This document shows, piece after piece, positions 43,257 to 53,041 of a stretch of 62,906 nucleotides of DNA (its first letter is position 1; the number at the start of each line of letters is the position of its first letter). Origin of the DNA: Desulfovibrio sp. (lineage in GTDB: Bacteria; Desulfobacterota; Desulfovibrionia; Desulfovibrionales; Desulfovibrionaceae); assembly GCA_024699605.1 (NCBI GenBank), contig JAILPJ010000093.1:1-62906 (forward strand), read 5' to 3'. The translations under genes were made by a program, and so were the position numbers. The notes beneath the pieces are model-generated. The model was not told the DNA's origin. It worked only from the letters and a program-made list of their open reading frames with translations, and did no database searches.

Positions 43257-46200
43257 CTAACCAAATGCTTTGACAAATTCCAGTTGCGAGACGAGCAAAA
43301 GCGGGCGGCTCTGGGCAAAAACAACAGCATCAAAACGTTCACGGAACTCGTCAGAAAAAGTTCTGCGGAGACAAAGACGTGGCCTGACTTCGCTCAGAGA
43401 GGGACTTAAGAACACAAAACCGGCCTTGGCAAAAAAACGTGATCCTTGCTGATCCAATTTCTCTGGCACAAGACGCAAAAAAAGCTGAGCCGCTTCCACG
43501 ACATCCTGAAACAAGTAGAGTTTTTGAATATACGGCATTTCTTCTGGCTGAGCAATATAGCCTGTATCCATCTCAGCCATGAGTCCTTCCGGCCCGTAGG
43601 TGATATTCAAGAGATGGGCACTGGCCATCGTAGTCACGAAGCACGTTGAAGACATTTTTGTCGGACAAAAGGCCTGCCAAGCCCCAACCCAGTCGGGCAA
43701 AGGGTTTTCTTTGACCGTTTCTCGGCCCAAAAGAACCGTAGTCTGCAGATTATCGCTGAGTTTTCGCGTTTTCCGACCATTGGGACTGAGATCAACAAGT
43801 GTCAGACGCGCAGCCACACAACGGCGCTGCTCACCACTGAGATTGAGCCAATTGAGACAGTTGACGTTGACATAGCCCTCGCGAACAAGACCTGTTGGCA
43901 AATCAAGATCCCCCTTCACGCACAGATCCGTAAAGCCAAAAACCTCAAGCCAGGGAGCTTGCGCTCCTGCTGCCTCCAGTAACGGCAAAAGCCTGTGAGC
44001 CAGAGGCACGCTCTTTTGCCCATAAAGTCGAGGATCAGCGCTCGGGTCAAAAAAAACGCGTGCCGCCAGCTGTGAGATCTGCAAACTGTCCGCAGGCGTA
44101 CGCATGGGCACAAGCAACGGGGTCTGCTGCCTGTCTGGCCGCCAAAAAGAAAGTGGGACCGCGTTCTGCTGACTCATCAAGGCGGGATGCTTTGTCTGTC
44201 CAGTCCAAAGTGTTGACCGACTGCGCCCCAAAGCAAGCTCACGACTAAGCCAGTCGCCAAGCTCATAAAAACGCCTGCGACGGTCACAACAATCTATGAT
44301 GATAAGCCGTTCAGAGGTATCTTGTGCTGCGTTGGGGAGATTGCTGAAATCTGCGGATTTGGAGAGCAATTTCAGGCGCAGTCGCTGCTGGCTGCAAGGC
44401 GCGTGTGAACAAGACGTCCCTACCTGAACATCCCCAAGCATAAGCAGCCAGTCGCTCGCCACAACAGCATCTTTGCTACAGACCGTCAGAGGCAGCGGAC
44501 AATCAAGGGTATCCCGGCAATACTCAGCAAGAGACTGCTCAAGACGAATTTCGCGCACCAAACCCGGCAGACCAAGCAAAAGATCAGGCAGCAACAGACG
44601 CAAAAGCGGACCAGCAAGTTCCTCTGACGCCACAAGGCCAAGTACTGGCAGGGTTTCCTTGGCAAGGTAGGGATGGGCATAGCAAGCCTGGCGAAAACCG
44701 TCGGCCGTAACGGCAAAACTGGCCAAGGGCTGCAGGCGGCTTGTCAGCTTTGGAAAAGACGGTACGGTTGCGGCAGACGCCTCATCTTTTGTAAAAAGGC
44801 GCAGAAGATCTCCAACGGTAACGACCTCAACGAGCTCGGCAAAAGACGGCAGAGAGTGAAAGCGTTTTTCCGCCTCCAGAAGAAAATGCGGGAAAGAACT
44901 TGAACGCAAAGCCAGATCCTTGCGCAGGTCAAGCTCGCAGGTGATTTCGCTGGCATCCAGACCCGTTAACTCAGCCAACAAAAGAAAAAGGGGATGGATT
45001 GTGGCGGACTTTTCAGGGGCAATGGGCTGCGTTTCCACAGGCTTTTCCGCTGTTACCGGGGAATTCGTGCCATAGACGCTTATGGCCTTTTCCAGCGCTT
45101 TCTGCTTGAGCCGGCCCTCGGCATAGAGACGGGCGCAAAGCTCACGCAGGCCTCTGGCCTCATGCCCTTTGCGGGCAGGGCTCATGACCTGGGCCTTGGG
45201 CAAATTTTCGCTGATCAAGCCGCAGAGCACTTCTTGTGGGCCCAATTCCACAAAGGAACGCACACCATAATCCGTCCACAGACGAGCCAGCATATCGGAA
45301 AAGCGTACCGGATTTTCATCAAGATCGGCGATGAACTGACAGATCTCCGCTTGCTCAGAAGGATAGGGCTGGCATTTACAAACACTGAGCACAGGGATGG
45401 CCGGGGCGTGCATCTCAAGCATATTCAGCCGCAACAGCGAATGCTCACGTAAAATGCGCATGGCCGGATGGTGGAAAAGCATGGACACGGCGATGGACAC
45501 AGCAGGAATACGCTTTTTACGCAGGCTTGAGCGAAGATCGCGAATCAGCAGCTTGGGGCCGCCTAAAATGAATTGACTTGGGGTATTGTAGTTGGCCACG
45601 CGCACTTTGGGATTTTGGGCCAAAAGATCTTCCACAAGCTCCTGATTGGCGTGCACGGCCAGCATGCTGAATTCTTCAGTGGCTTGCGCTTCCAGCTTAG
45701 CCACATGCTCTGCGCGCGTATCAAGAATATGCCAGGCAACTTCTGGGCTATAGATGCCAGCAAAGCAAAGCGCAATCAGTTCTCCTAAAGAATGGCCGCA
45801 AATCAGAGCAGGAGAAAGACCAAGGGAGGAAAGGTAGGCCCACTGGGCGTATTCGAGCAGAAAAAGGTAGGGTATCTGCCAGCGTGTGGCCGTAATCTTT
45901 TCATGTTCGCGACAGTCGAGAAGTCCGAGTACATCCCACGAAGCAATGGCGGCAATGCGATCCATGGCCTCTCGAGCCCGCGGAAATTCATCGTAGAGCT
46001 CTCGTCCTGCTCCCGGCCATAACGCGCCCATACCCTGACACATCACAGCCAGAGGCTCACACTCGCCTTCTTTGGCGAGCCAAAGGCCTTTTCTTGCAAG
46101 ACGTGCCAATTCTTCAGACGCAGGCTCCTGCCCGCTCAAGGGAAGAAGTTCGGCCCAATTTTGCGTGCTCGCCCCAAAAAGCCAGGTTTGGCCTTGATGT

Positions 46201-46271
46201 ACGAGACGTCCGTAGCGGACCCCGTCGTAGGTCAGAACGGATTGCTGTGGGCAGGAAAACGCTTCACTCAT
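43257..46271 (-). CDS. Acyltransferase - ACP megaprotein with a dehydratase-like C-terminal part
   Basis: This is a 1004-residue modular protein. The N-terminal 370 residues are a malonyl/acyl-CoA:ACP acyltransferase with the nucleophile in ALICGHSLGELIAL (Ser161) and a His in SMLFHHPAM. Residues about 425-500 resemble an acyl carrier protein (LDLRKDLALRSSSFPHFLLEAEKRF), though the usual DSL is RSS and the attachment Ser is uncertain. The C-terminal 480 residues are harder to place; VPLAHRLLPLLEAAGAQAPWLEVFGFTDLCV resembles a hot-dog dehydratase region of polyketide synthases. There is no ketosynthase. The gene is divergent from an alpha-oxoamine synthase and precedes the HlyD and TolC genes, so it may load an acyl chain for an exported aminoketone or lipid. 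Chemistry is inferred. Confidence 0.65.
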   Translation of the reverse strand: MSEAFSCPQQSVLTYDGVRYGRLVHQGQTWLFGASTQNWAELLPLSGQEPASEELARLARKGLWLAKEGECEPLAVMCQGMGALWPGAGRELYDEFPRAREAMDRIAAIASWDVLGLLDCREHEKITATRWQIPYLFLLEYAQWAYLSSLGLSPALICGHSLGELIALCFAGIYSPEVAWHILDTRAEHVAKLEAQATEEFSMLAVHANQELVEDLLAQNPKVRVANYNTPSQFILGGPKLLIRDLRSSLRKKRIPAVSIAVSMLFHHPAMRILREHSLLRLNMLEMHAPAIPVLSVCKCQPYPSEQAEICQFIADLDENPVRFSDMLARLWTDYGVRSFVELGPQEVLCGLISENLPKAQVMSPARKGHEARGLRELCARLYAEGRLKQKALEKAISVYGTNSPVTAEKPVETQPIAPEKSATIHPLFLLLAELTGLDASEITCELDLRKDLALRSSSFPHFLLEAEKRFHSLPSFAELVEVVTVGDLLRLFTKDEASAATVPSFPKLTSRLQPLASFAVTADGFRQACYAHPYLAKETLPVLGLVASEELAGPLLRLLLPDLLLGLPGLVREIRLEQSLAEYCRDTLDCPLPLTVCSKDAVVASDWLLMLGDVQVGTSCSHAPCSQQRLRLKLLSKSADFSNLPNAAQDTSERLIIIDCCDRRRRFYELGDWLSRELALGRSRSTLWTGQTKHPALMSQQNAVPLSFWRPDRQQTPLLVPMRTPADSLQISQLAARVFFDPSADPRLYGQKSVPLAHRLLPLLEAAGAQAPWLEVFGFTDLCVKGDLDLPTGLVREGYVNVNCLNWLNLSGEQRRCVAARLTLVDLSPNGRKTRKLSDNLQTTVLLGRETVKENPLPDWVGAWQAFCPTKMSSTCFVTTMASAHLLNITYGPEGLMAEMDTGYIAQPEEMPYIQKLYLFQDVVEAAQLFLRLVPEKLDQQGSRFFAKAGFVFLSPSLSEVRPRLCLRRTFSDEFRERFDAVVFAQSRPLLLVSQLEFVKAFG

Positions 46272-46625
46272 GACCGCAAAAAATTCTCCACCGAAAAAAA
46301 ACGAAATTATCTCAAAAACCTTACTCTACGATACGATTTCCGACACCGCTTGGCAAGCCTGGGCCTTGACTGCGCCGTGTTACCTGGTCCAAGGAGAAAA
46401 TTCCACCGCTGCGGACATTCATAGCTTGCACAATTGTCCTTTTTATAGTATAGACTTTTTTCAAAATTTTATTTTCTTGCCAAAAGACAAACAAAGAAGC
46501 CTTTTCTTGAGATTTATTCCGTTCAGCGCTAAAGGTATTCTTTCAAAACAGATAATCGACGTTAACGACAAGAATAGCCTCTGGTGCGCATTTTCCGCAC
46601 CACAGGCCGAGACAAAGAGATCCAC
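46272..46625. other. Divergent promoter region between the acyltransferase and oxoamine synthase genes
   Basis: This 354-base spacer has one clear promoter (46426-46454) and no convincing gene. A plus-strand frame beginning at 46270 runs through it but continues far into the oxoamine synthase gene out of frame. The leader before the oxoamine synthase is about 165 bases. Confidence 0.5.
46426..46454 (+). promoter_or_regulatory. Sigma-70-like promoter of the oxoamine synthase operon
   Basis: TTGCAC, 17 bases, then TATAGA. The predicted start near 46461 gives a leader of about 165 bases before the ATG at 46626. Confidence 0.55.
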
Positions 46626-47897
46626 ATGCAGGAACAACAAAAAACTGGTTCTGGCTTCAACCATATGCGCTTTAAACTCTCGTTTGGGCGTATGGTTGAA
46701 ATGGCTGCCGAGATGGGCATGGATAATCCGCTTTTCCGCTGCCACAACAGTGCCGCCAAGGCAGTGACTTCCATTGAAGGGCGTGAATACATCAATTTCT
46801 CGACCTATGATTATCTTGACATTAATACCCATCCGCAAATCACCAGCGCTGTAACAGAAGCCTGTCAGCGCTATGGCACATCAGCGGGCGCCAGTCGCCT
46901 GGTAGGCGGCGAACGACCTCCGCACCGGCAGCTTGAAGAGAGCCTGGCCAAATTCTATGACGTAGAAGATTGCATCGTCTATGTCAGCGGTCATGCCACC
47001 AATGTCTCAACCCTTGGCTTTCTCTTTGGCAAAAAAGACGGCATTTTCCACGACGGCCTGGCTCACAATTCTCTGCTGCAGGGAGCCCGCCTCTCCGGTG
47101 CGCAGCGCTTTTCGTACAATCACAATGACTGTGATGCGCTGGAAAAAATGCTCGAAGAAAAACGGCGTGACTGCAAGCACGCCATTATTGTCACGGAAGG
47201 ACTCTTCAGCATGGACGGCAATATTCCGGATCTGCCGCGCATCATTCAGCTCAAGAAAAAATACGACTGCATGCTTTTGGTCGATGAAGCACATTCCCTG
47301 GGCATTCTTGGCAAGACCGGCCATGGTGTACGGGAGTATTTCAATCTGGCCCCGAATGATGTGGATATGTGGATGAGTACGCTCTCCAAGACGCTCTGCG
47401 GTTGTGGAGGTTTTATTGCCGGCTCACACGAACTTGTGGAATTTCTCAAATACGGCTCTCCAGGCTTTGTTTATAGTGTGGGCATGCCGCCCGTCATTGC
47501 TGCAGCCTGCTCCACAGCCCTTGATATTCTGCTGAAAGAACCTGAACGTGTTCAAAAAATTCAGGATATCAGTCAGTATTTCCTCCACTATGCCCATGAA
47601 AAAGGCCTGGATACCGGTGCCGCCCAGGGTTATGCCGTGATTCCCGTGATCATCGGCAATTCGTGGGTAACGGGTTTTCTCTCTCAGCAGCTCTTTCAAC
47701 GCGGCATCTACGTCATGCCCATTTCTTTTCCTGCCGTCAAAGAAGGCACGGCGCGCCTGCGCTTCTTCATCTCGGCAGCGCATACCGAAGAACACGTTCG
47801 TAAAACCATTGACGCGGTCTGTGAAGAACTGCCCAAGGCGCAGGAACTTGTGCGCAATTATCAAAAAAATCATCCTGATGTCTTCACTGATCTCTAG
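46626..47897 (+). CDS. Alpha-oxoamine synthase family PLP enzyme (KBL/BioF/SPT-like)
   Basis: This 423-residue PLP enzyme is of the class that joins an acyl thioester to an amino acid with loss of CO2. The PLP lysine is in MSTLSKTLCGCGGFIAG (K255), the ring Asp and His in LLVDEAHSLG (D220, H223), and the substrate loop GTSAGASRLVGG is typical. The N-terminal FNHMRFKLSFGRM extension resembles oxoamine synthases linked to polyketide and sphingolipid-like pathways more than BioF. With the divergent acyltransferase-ACP protein it would make an alpha-aminoketone from acyl-ACP. The amino acid used cannot be read from sequence. It heads the plus-strand operon to 54456. Confidence 0.85.
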   Translation: MQEQQKTGSGFNHMRFKLSFGRMVEMAAEMGMDNPLFRCHNSAAKAVTSIEGREYINFSTYDYLDINTHPQITSAVTEACQRYGTSAGASRLVGGERPPHRQLEESLAKFYDVEDCIVYVSGHATNVSTLGFLFGKKDGIFHDGLAHNSLLQGARLSGAQRFSYNHNDCDALEKMLEEKRRDCKHAIIVTEGLFSMDGNIPDLPRIIQLKKKYDCMLLVDEAHSLGILGKTGHGVREYFNLAPNDVDMWMSTLSKTLCGCGGFIAGSHELVEFLKYGSPGFVYSVGMPPVIAAACSTALDILLKEPERVQKIQDISQYFLHYAHEKGLDTGAAQGYAVIPVIIGNSWVTGFLSQQLFQRGIYVMPISFPAVKEGTARLRFFISAAHTEEHVRKTIDAVCEELPKAQELVRNYQKNHPDVFTDL

Positions 47898-47921
47898 ACA
47901 GCTTGCTCTCTGAGGCTCGAC

Positions 47922-48932
47922 ATGTCGCGTCCTGTTTATCTTGTGGTCAGCCTTGATGTGGAAGAAGAAGGGCTCTTCACAGGCTATTATGCACAAAGTG
48001 GTGTTACCGTCACCAATACCGCGGCCCTGACCCGACTGGCTCCGCTGCTGGCTCTCAAGATCAAACCCACGCTCTTCTGCGCCTATCCTGTTCTTGCTGA
48101 TTGCGCTTCGCGCAGCATCCTCAAAAGCTTGCGTGATAACGCCGGTGCTGAAATCGCCGCGCACCTGCACCACTGGAATACACCGCCTTTGGCAACTGAA
48201 ACAAAAGCGGTGCTCACCCGTGTGCCAGCCAAAGAGCTTTCCGACGAGCTCTTCTCGGCCAAGCTGAACAGCGTTCTGATGATGGCCCGAGATTTCATCG
48301 ACACCCCTGTCACATCCTTTCGTATGGGCCGCTGGGATCTGCACAGAAGCCGTTTTCCCCTCTTAGCCCGTGCGGGCATTCTCACTGACGCCTCAGTGCG
48401 CCCCCTGCACGGAAATTCAGCAAAAACGCAATCGCCTGATCATTTTGCCGCACCCAGTACTCCCTATTGGGTACCCACAGCTTCAGGCCATATCTTTGAA
48501 GTGCCGCTGACAGTGACACCACTTTTTTCCGCAATCCCCTCCCTGCTCAACGCAAGACGTCGTGGCAAGGGGACTCTGGCACAATGCGCACGCTATCTCG
48601 CCAGCACCACAAACTACTGGGGCGCACTGGCGCTTCTGCCGGTCTATCATCCGCTCTGGGCCATGCAGGCCATTACCGCCTATTATCTAGCATGCGGCGG
48701 CCAGGTTCTCTCGCTGACCTGGCATTCTTCAGAGATGCAGCCAGGCGCAACACCACATCTGCCCACAGAATCCCATGTGCACAAATTACTGGCAAAGCTC
48801 ACTGCCTACCTTGTCTGGCTTTTCCGCCACTATGACGTCCATAGCCTGACCATGAACGAATTACGCAATACTCTTGGTCCCTCTGCCAAAGTTCTGACGG
48901 CGTCAGAAGGCGACTGGACGCTATCCCGCTAA
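47922..48932 (+). CDS. Polysaccharide deacetylase-like (NodB-type) protein
   Basis: This 336-residue protein opens YLVVSLDVEEEGLFTGYYAQ, with an Asp in the position of the NodB catalytic DVEE motif. It continues with GAEIAAHLHHWNTPP, an HxxxH-like metal site, and SFRMGRWDLHRSRFPLLARAGI, the arginine motif of the family. It is likely a metal-dependent carbohydrate esterase/deacetylase acting on a glycan. It starts 24 bases after the oxoamine synthase stop and is followed at 9 bases by the GT4 gene. Confidence 0.75.
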   Translation: MSRPVYLVVSLDVEEEGLFTGYYAQSGVTVTNTAALTRLAPLLALKIKPTLFCAYPVLADCASRSILKSLRDNAGAEIAAHLHHWNTPPLATETKAVLTRVPAKELSDELFSAKLNSVLMMARDFIDTPVTSFRMGRWDLHRSRFPLLARAGILTDASVRPLHGNSAKTQSPDHFAAPSTPYWVPTASGHIFEVPLTVTPLFSAIPSLLNARRRGKGTLAQCARYLASTTNYWGALALLPVYHPLWAMQAITAYYLACGGQVLSLTWHSSEMQPGATPHLPTESHVHKLLAKLTAYLVWLFRHYDVHSLTMNELRNTLGPSAKVLTASEGDWTLSR

Positions 48933-48941
48933 AGAACGACT

Positions 48942-50237
48942 ATGCCTCACCCCGCACCTCATGGCCACAAAACCAAGGTGGCCTGCATCCTGCTCTGGTA
49001 CCCCCTCTTCACCCAACCCTTCATCTTCCGAGAAGTTGAAGGACTGCGCTTGCACACAGATCTTGTGGTGCACACGCTCTACGGACCCAATCTCACCCAC
49101 TGTTCAGAAGAAATGCGCTCTGTGGCCAGTAGCGTTCATACTCTGGGCGTCAAAGCCCTGGGCCGCGTTCTTTTTGAACTGATACGGCAAATCGTCTCCA
49201 ATCCTCGCCGCTTTTTCAGCCTTTGTCGGCGTCACATGCTGCAACGCTGGCCGAGCTTAGAGATCTTTGGCGAAAACCTCTGGGCCTTTTGCGCAGGCTT
49301 TGTGCTTGCCAAAAGACTCAAAGAGCAAAACATCGAGATCATCTATGCGCCCTGGCCCAGAGGAACGGCTCAGGCCGCTTGGCTTGTGCAAGAACTCACA
49401 GGAATTCCTTTTGCCATGACTGTGCGTGGCGACAATCTCAAACCCGCCGACCCCGATCTTCTGCAAAAAATGTCTGCCTGCTCGCTGATCCGCGCCAACA
49501 ATCGGGCCGATCAGATACGCATTGAGCAACTTGGGCAAAAGGCCGCAGTTGGCAAAACAGCTCTGGTCTACAACAGTCTGACACTTCCCGCTTCTGCCTT
49601 GAACAAGCAGGGAGATTCAAGGGAAAAGGATGGCCCCTGCCGACTCATGGCCCTTGGCCGCTTCGACGTGACCAAAGGCTTTGATGTTTTGCTGAAAGCT
49701 TGCGGTCTGTTAAGAAGCTTTGGGCTGGATTTTCGCCTGACACTGGCCGGAGGAGGCGGTCTGGCCATGGGGCTTGGCGGTCTGGAAGGCCAGTTGCGGA
49801 AACTTTGTGCTGAACTTGAGTTAAACTCTTTTGTCAGTTTTCCTGGTCTCATCAGCCACGATGAATTGCCAAGCCTCCTCCTCGCCCACGATATTTTTGT
49901 CGCTCCTTGCGTTGTGGATCCCATGGGGCGTCAGGACGGCATTCCCAACACCGTGATTGAAGCCATGAGCATGGGCTTGCCCATTGTGGCGAGTAACATC
50001 AATGCCCTGCCCGAAGTCGTGCGCCACGAAGAAACCGGTCTAGCCGTGCCGGCCAACGATCCCAAGGCCTTGGCTCAAGCCATCCAAAGGCTTGCCCTGG
50101 ATCCTCAACTACGCAAACGCCTTGGCAGCCAGGCAGCAAAACTTGCCCGCGAGCTCTTTGATCCGCAAAAAAACTGCCAAACCTTGGCCCAACTCCTCGT
50201 CGCTCACGTCCAAAGGAAAAAGCCATGTGCGGAATAG
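48942..50237 (+). CDS. GT4 family glycosyltransferase
   Basis: This 431-residue GT-B transferase has an N-terminal domain starting KVACILLWYPLFTQPFIFREV and a C-terminal donor domain with LMALGRFDVTKGFDVLLKAC and the E-x7-E motif region IPNTVIEAMSMGLPIVASNINALPEVV. These are typical of retaining GT4 enzymes using UDP or GDP sugars. The stop overlaps the next gene by 13 bases. It probably adds a residue to the extracellular glycan encoded by this cluster. Confidence 0.88.
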   Translation: MPHPAPHGHKTKVACILLWYPLFTQPFIFREVEGLRLHTDLVVHTLYGPNLTHCSEEMRSVASSVHTLGVKALGRVLFELIRQIVSNPRRFFSLCRRHMLQRWPSLEIFGENLWAFCAGFVLAKRLKEQNIEIIYAPWPRGTAQAAWLVQELTGIPFAMTVRGDNLKPADPDLLQKMSACSLIRANNRADQIRIEQLGQKAAVGKTALVYNSLTLPASALNKQGDSREKDGPCRLMALGRFDVTKGFDVLLKACGLLRSFGLDFRLTLAGGGGLAMGLGGLEGQLRKLCAELELNSFVSFPGLISHDELPSLLLAHDIFVAPCVVDPMGRQDGIPNTVIEAMSMGLPIVASNINALPEVVRHEETGLAVPANDPKALAQAIQRLALDPQLRKRLGSQAAKLARELFDPQKNCQTLAQLLVAHVQRKKPCAE

Positions 50238-52159
50238 CCGGCATCTACCGACTTGACAAAACGCCGTTACCAGCCGCAGCCAAAGAGGCTGTGAAAATCA
50301 TGTGCGAGCAAATGGTTCACAGAGGACCGGATGCCAGCGGCATTTTTCAGGCAGGGCCTGTGGTTTTTGGTCACCGGCGTCTTTCCATCATTGATCTTCG
50401 CGGCGGCGCCCAGCCCATGCAAAGCCAGGATCACAATGTTGTCATCACCTACAATGGCGAGCTCTACAATTATCGGGAACTGGCCTGCCAACTGGCCCAA
50501 GACGGTGCCCGTTTTGCCACAGACTCAGATACTGAAGTCATTCTGGAAAGCTATCGGAAATGGGGGACGCGTTGTGTTGAACATTTTGAGGGCATGTTCG
50601 CCATGGCGATCTTCGACGCCAAACAACGAAGCCTCTTTCTGGCCCGAGACCGCTTTGGCAAGAAACCCCTGTTCTATACTATACAAAACGGCTGCTGCTA
50701 CTTTGCCTCGGAAATTTCCGCGCTAAGCTGCCTTAAAGAACTCTCCCTTCATCTTGACCAACGAGCCATAGTACGCTTCCTGGCCTATGAATATGTGCCT
50801 GGTCCCGAGACAATCTATTCTGAAATCCAGAGTCTGGCACCGGCACATACCCTTGTCGTGCGTGAGCATGGGCTATTTTGCGAACGCTACTGGGATCTGC
50901 CCTGGCCCAAAACGCCCAAAAACGATCTGCGCGAACGTTGTCAGCACCTCTTTTTTCTTTTGCAAAAGGCTGTTCAACGCCGCTTGGTGAGTGATGTGCC
51001 TCTTGGAGTTTTCCTTTCCGGTGGACTTGATTCCTCCATTGTCACAGCCCTCATGGCGCACAGCCAAACCCAGCCTGTCAAAACCTTTTCAATTGGTTTT
51101 ACAGAGGCCAGCTACGACGAAAGCCGCTACGCCAGGCTCATTGCCAAGACCTTTGGCACAGACCACCATGAAGAAATTCTTTCAGCTGAAGTATGCTGTG
51201 ATCTTCTGCCGAAAATTATCGCGCGCATGGATGTGCCCATGGCCGATGCCTCCGTTGCCCCAACGTATCTCTTAAGCGGAGTCACCCGACAGTCTGTTAC
51301 AGTTGCTTTGGGCGGCGATGGCAGTGACGAACTTTGGGCCGGTTACGAAAACTACGCGGCCATGCGGCTTGCCTCCTTCTATAACCGCTGGCCAGCCTGT
51401 TTACGAAGGGGTCTGATCGAACCACTCAGTCGTCATCTTCCGGCCTCTCAGGGCTATGTGAATCTGCGTCTTGCCATGCAGACCTTTCTCAACGGGGCCA
51501 AAGCACCTGACTGGCTGAAAATCCAACGACTCTTAACGTCTTTTGCGCCTCATCTGCTGCGCGAGATTCTGGCACCCACCTTTCTCTCGCAAATGCCAGG
51601 CATTCTCCGTATTGATGAGTTGTTTTCTTCCACAAAGCTTGAATTTTTCCACTGGCCGGAAATGTCAGAGGCTCCCGCTCTTGCCCGCGCCTTTCACGTC
51701 TATCTACGCCAATATCTGCCTGAAGACATTCTCGTTAAGGTGGATCGTTGTTCTATGCTGCACTCTCTTGAAGTGCGGGCACCATTTCTTGACCGTGAAC
51801 TTGCAGAATTCACTTCAGAGCTTCCACTCAGCGACAAATTTCAAGGTCTCAAGGGAAAATGGCTTTTGCGCAAAGCCGTTGCCAAGCTTCTCCCCAAAGC
51901 CATTATCCACCGCAATAAACGCGGCTTTCAAATTCCCGTAGCGGCCTGGCTCAGAGGTCGCCTCTTGCCCCTGGTGCGCGAATTGCTGGAGCCAAGACGT
52001 CTTCAGGAGCAAGGCATTTTTGAACCTAAAGCCGTCAGCCAATTACTTGAGGCCCATGTCACAGGCGGGCAGGATCTGCGCAAACAGCTCTGGACCATTG
52101 TTGTTCTGGAGCTCTGGCTTGAGGCACACGCCAAACAACCCGCTGTTCATCCATGGTAG
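50225..52159 (+). CDS. Asparagine synthase-like amidotransferase, second paralogue
   Basis: This 644-residue class-II amidotransferase has Cys2 in MCGIAGIYRL, VHRGPDASGIF, TYNGELYNYRELA and the PP-loop GVFLSGGLDSSIVTALMA. It is intact and clearly different from the AsnB at 10557. Paralogues of this kind next to a GT4, a deacetylase and a BioF2/FemAB-like acetyltransferase occur in exosortase-linked EPS clusters (XrtA type), where they are called amidotransferases. No exosortase gene is in the window. It overlaps the GT4 gene by 13 bases and runs to 26 bases before the HtpX start. Confidence 0.87.
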   Translation: MCGIAGIYRLDKTPLPAAAKEAVKIMCEQMVHRGPDASGIFQAGPVVFGHRRLSIIDLRGGAQPMQSQDHNVVITYNGELYNYRELACQLAQDGARFATDSDTEVILESYRKWGTRCVEHFEGMFAMAIFDAKQRSLFLARDRFGKKPLFYTIQNGCCYFASEISALSCLKELSLHLDQRAIVRFLAYEYVPGPETIYSEIQSLAPAHTLVVREHGLFCERYWDLPWPKTPKNDLRERCQHLFFLLQKAVQRRLVSDVPLGVFLSGGLDSSIVTALMAHSQTQPVKTFSIGFTEASYDESRYARLIAKTFGTDHHEEILSAEVCCDLLPKIIARMDVPMADASVAPTYLLSGVTRQSVTVALGGDGSDELWAGYENYAAMRLASFYNRWPACLRRGLIEPLSRHLPASQGYVNLRLAMQTFLNGAKAPDWLKIQRLLTSFAPHLLREILAPTFLSQMPGILRIDELFSSTKLEFFHWPEMSEAPALARAFHVYLRQYLPEDILVKVDRCSMLHSLEVRAPFLDRELAEFTSELPLSDKFQGLKGKWLLRKAVAKLLPKAIIHRNKRGFQIPVAAWLRGRLLPLVRELLEPRRLQEQGIFEPKAVSQLLEAHVTGGQDLRKQLWTIVVLELWLEAHAKQPAVHPW

Positions 52160-52185
52160 CTCAAACATCAATTGCGAGGTCATTT

Positions 52186-53034
52186 ATGACTAGTCAACTG
52201 AAAACAATACTCTTGCTTGGAATTCTCTCGGCCTTCGTGGTCATGCTCGGAGGTCTTTTGGGCGGCCGCGGAGGGATGATTTTTGCCCTCGGCCTTGCGC
52301 TTGTCATGAATCTCGGCAGCTTCTGGTATTCGGACAAAATTGTGCTTTCCATGTACCATGCCCGTGAAACAGCCTATGAAGACGCGCCCTACCTGCACGA
52401 TATTGTTGGCAAACTGGCTCAACGTGCAGGACTGCCCATGCCACGCATCTATCTTGTCCCCGAAGAAACACCCAATGCCTTTGCCACAGGTCGTGATCCC
52501 GAGCATGCTGCCGTGGCAGTAACGGAAGGGATTTTACGTCTCTTAACGCCGGAGCAGTTGACCGGCGTCTTAGCCCATGAAATGGCCCACGTCAGAAATC
52601 GTGATATTTTGATTCAGACCATTGCTGGCGTCATGGGCTCAGCCATTGTCACCCTGGCCAATATTTTTCAATTTACAGCCATTTTCGGCGGCAATCGCGA
52701 AGAAGGAAGTAATCCTCTCGCTGGACTGGTCATGGCTCTGCTCGCGCCCATTGCGGCCTCACTGGTACAGATGGCCATTTCCCGCTCGCGAGAATATCTG
52801 GCTGATGAGACTGGCGCCGCTCTCTGTGGCGATCCTCTGGCTTTGGCCGGAGCCCTTGAGCAATTAGGGAGGGTCAGCGGACAAATTCCCATGCAGAGCG
52901 GCAATCCTTCCACCTCACAGATGTTTATTGTGCAACCCGCTTTTGCAGTAGGCGACAATCTCAATCGGCTCTTCAGCACCCATCCTCCGCTCACTGAACG
53001 CATTGCTCGTCTAAGAGCCATGGTGCGAGCCTGA
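52186..53034 (+). CDS. htpX: HtpX-like M48 family membrane zinc protease
   Basis: This 282-residue protein has two N-terminal helices, the zinc motif HEMAH (H131, E132, H135) in GVLAHEMAHVRNRDI, two more helices, and the third ligand Glu in SREYLADETGA. HtpX is a membrane-protein quality-control protease. ATG 52186 is preferred because GCGAGG precedes it; an upstream ATG at 52153 lies in the asparagine synthase tail. The position inside a glycan operon suggests a dedicated role, but the sequence alone looks like a general HtpX. Confidence 0.9.
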   Translation: MTSQLKTILLLGILSAFVVMLGGLLGGRGGMIFALGLALVMNLGSFWYSDKIVLSMYHARETAYEDAPYLHDIVGKLAQRAGLPMPRIYLVPEETPNAFATGRDPEHAAVAVTEGILRLLTPEQLTGVLAHEMAHVRNRDILIQTIAGVMGSAIVTLANIFQFTAIFGGNREEGSNPLAGLVMALLAPIAASLVQMAISRSREYLADETGAALCGDPLALAGALEQLGRVSGQIPMQSGNPSTSQMFIVQPAFAVGDNLNRLFSTHPPLTERIARLRAMVRA

Positions 53035-53041
53035 GGCAACT

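Noticed and set aside
46270-46767. 165-codon plus-strand frame between the acyltransferase and oxoamine synthase genes
   Set aside because: It overlaps the oxoamine synthase start by more than 140 bases in another frame, contains the predicted promoter and has no recognisable motif.
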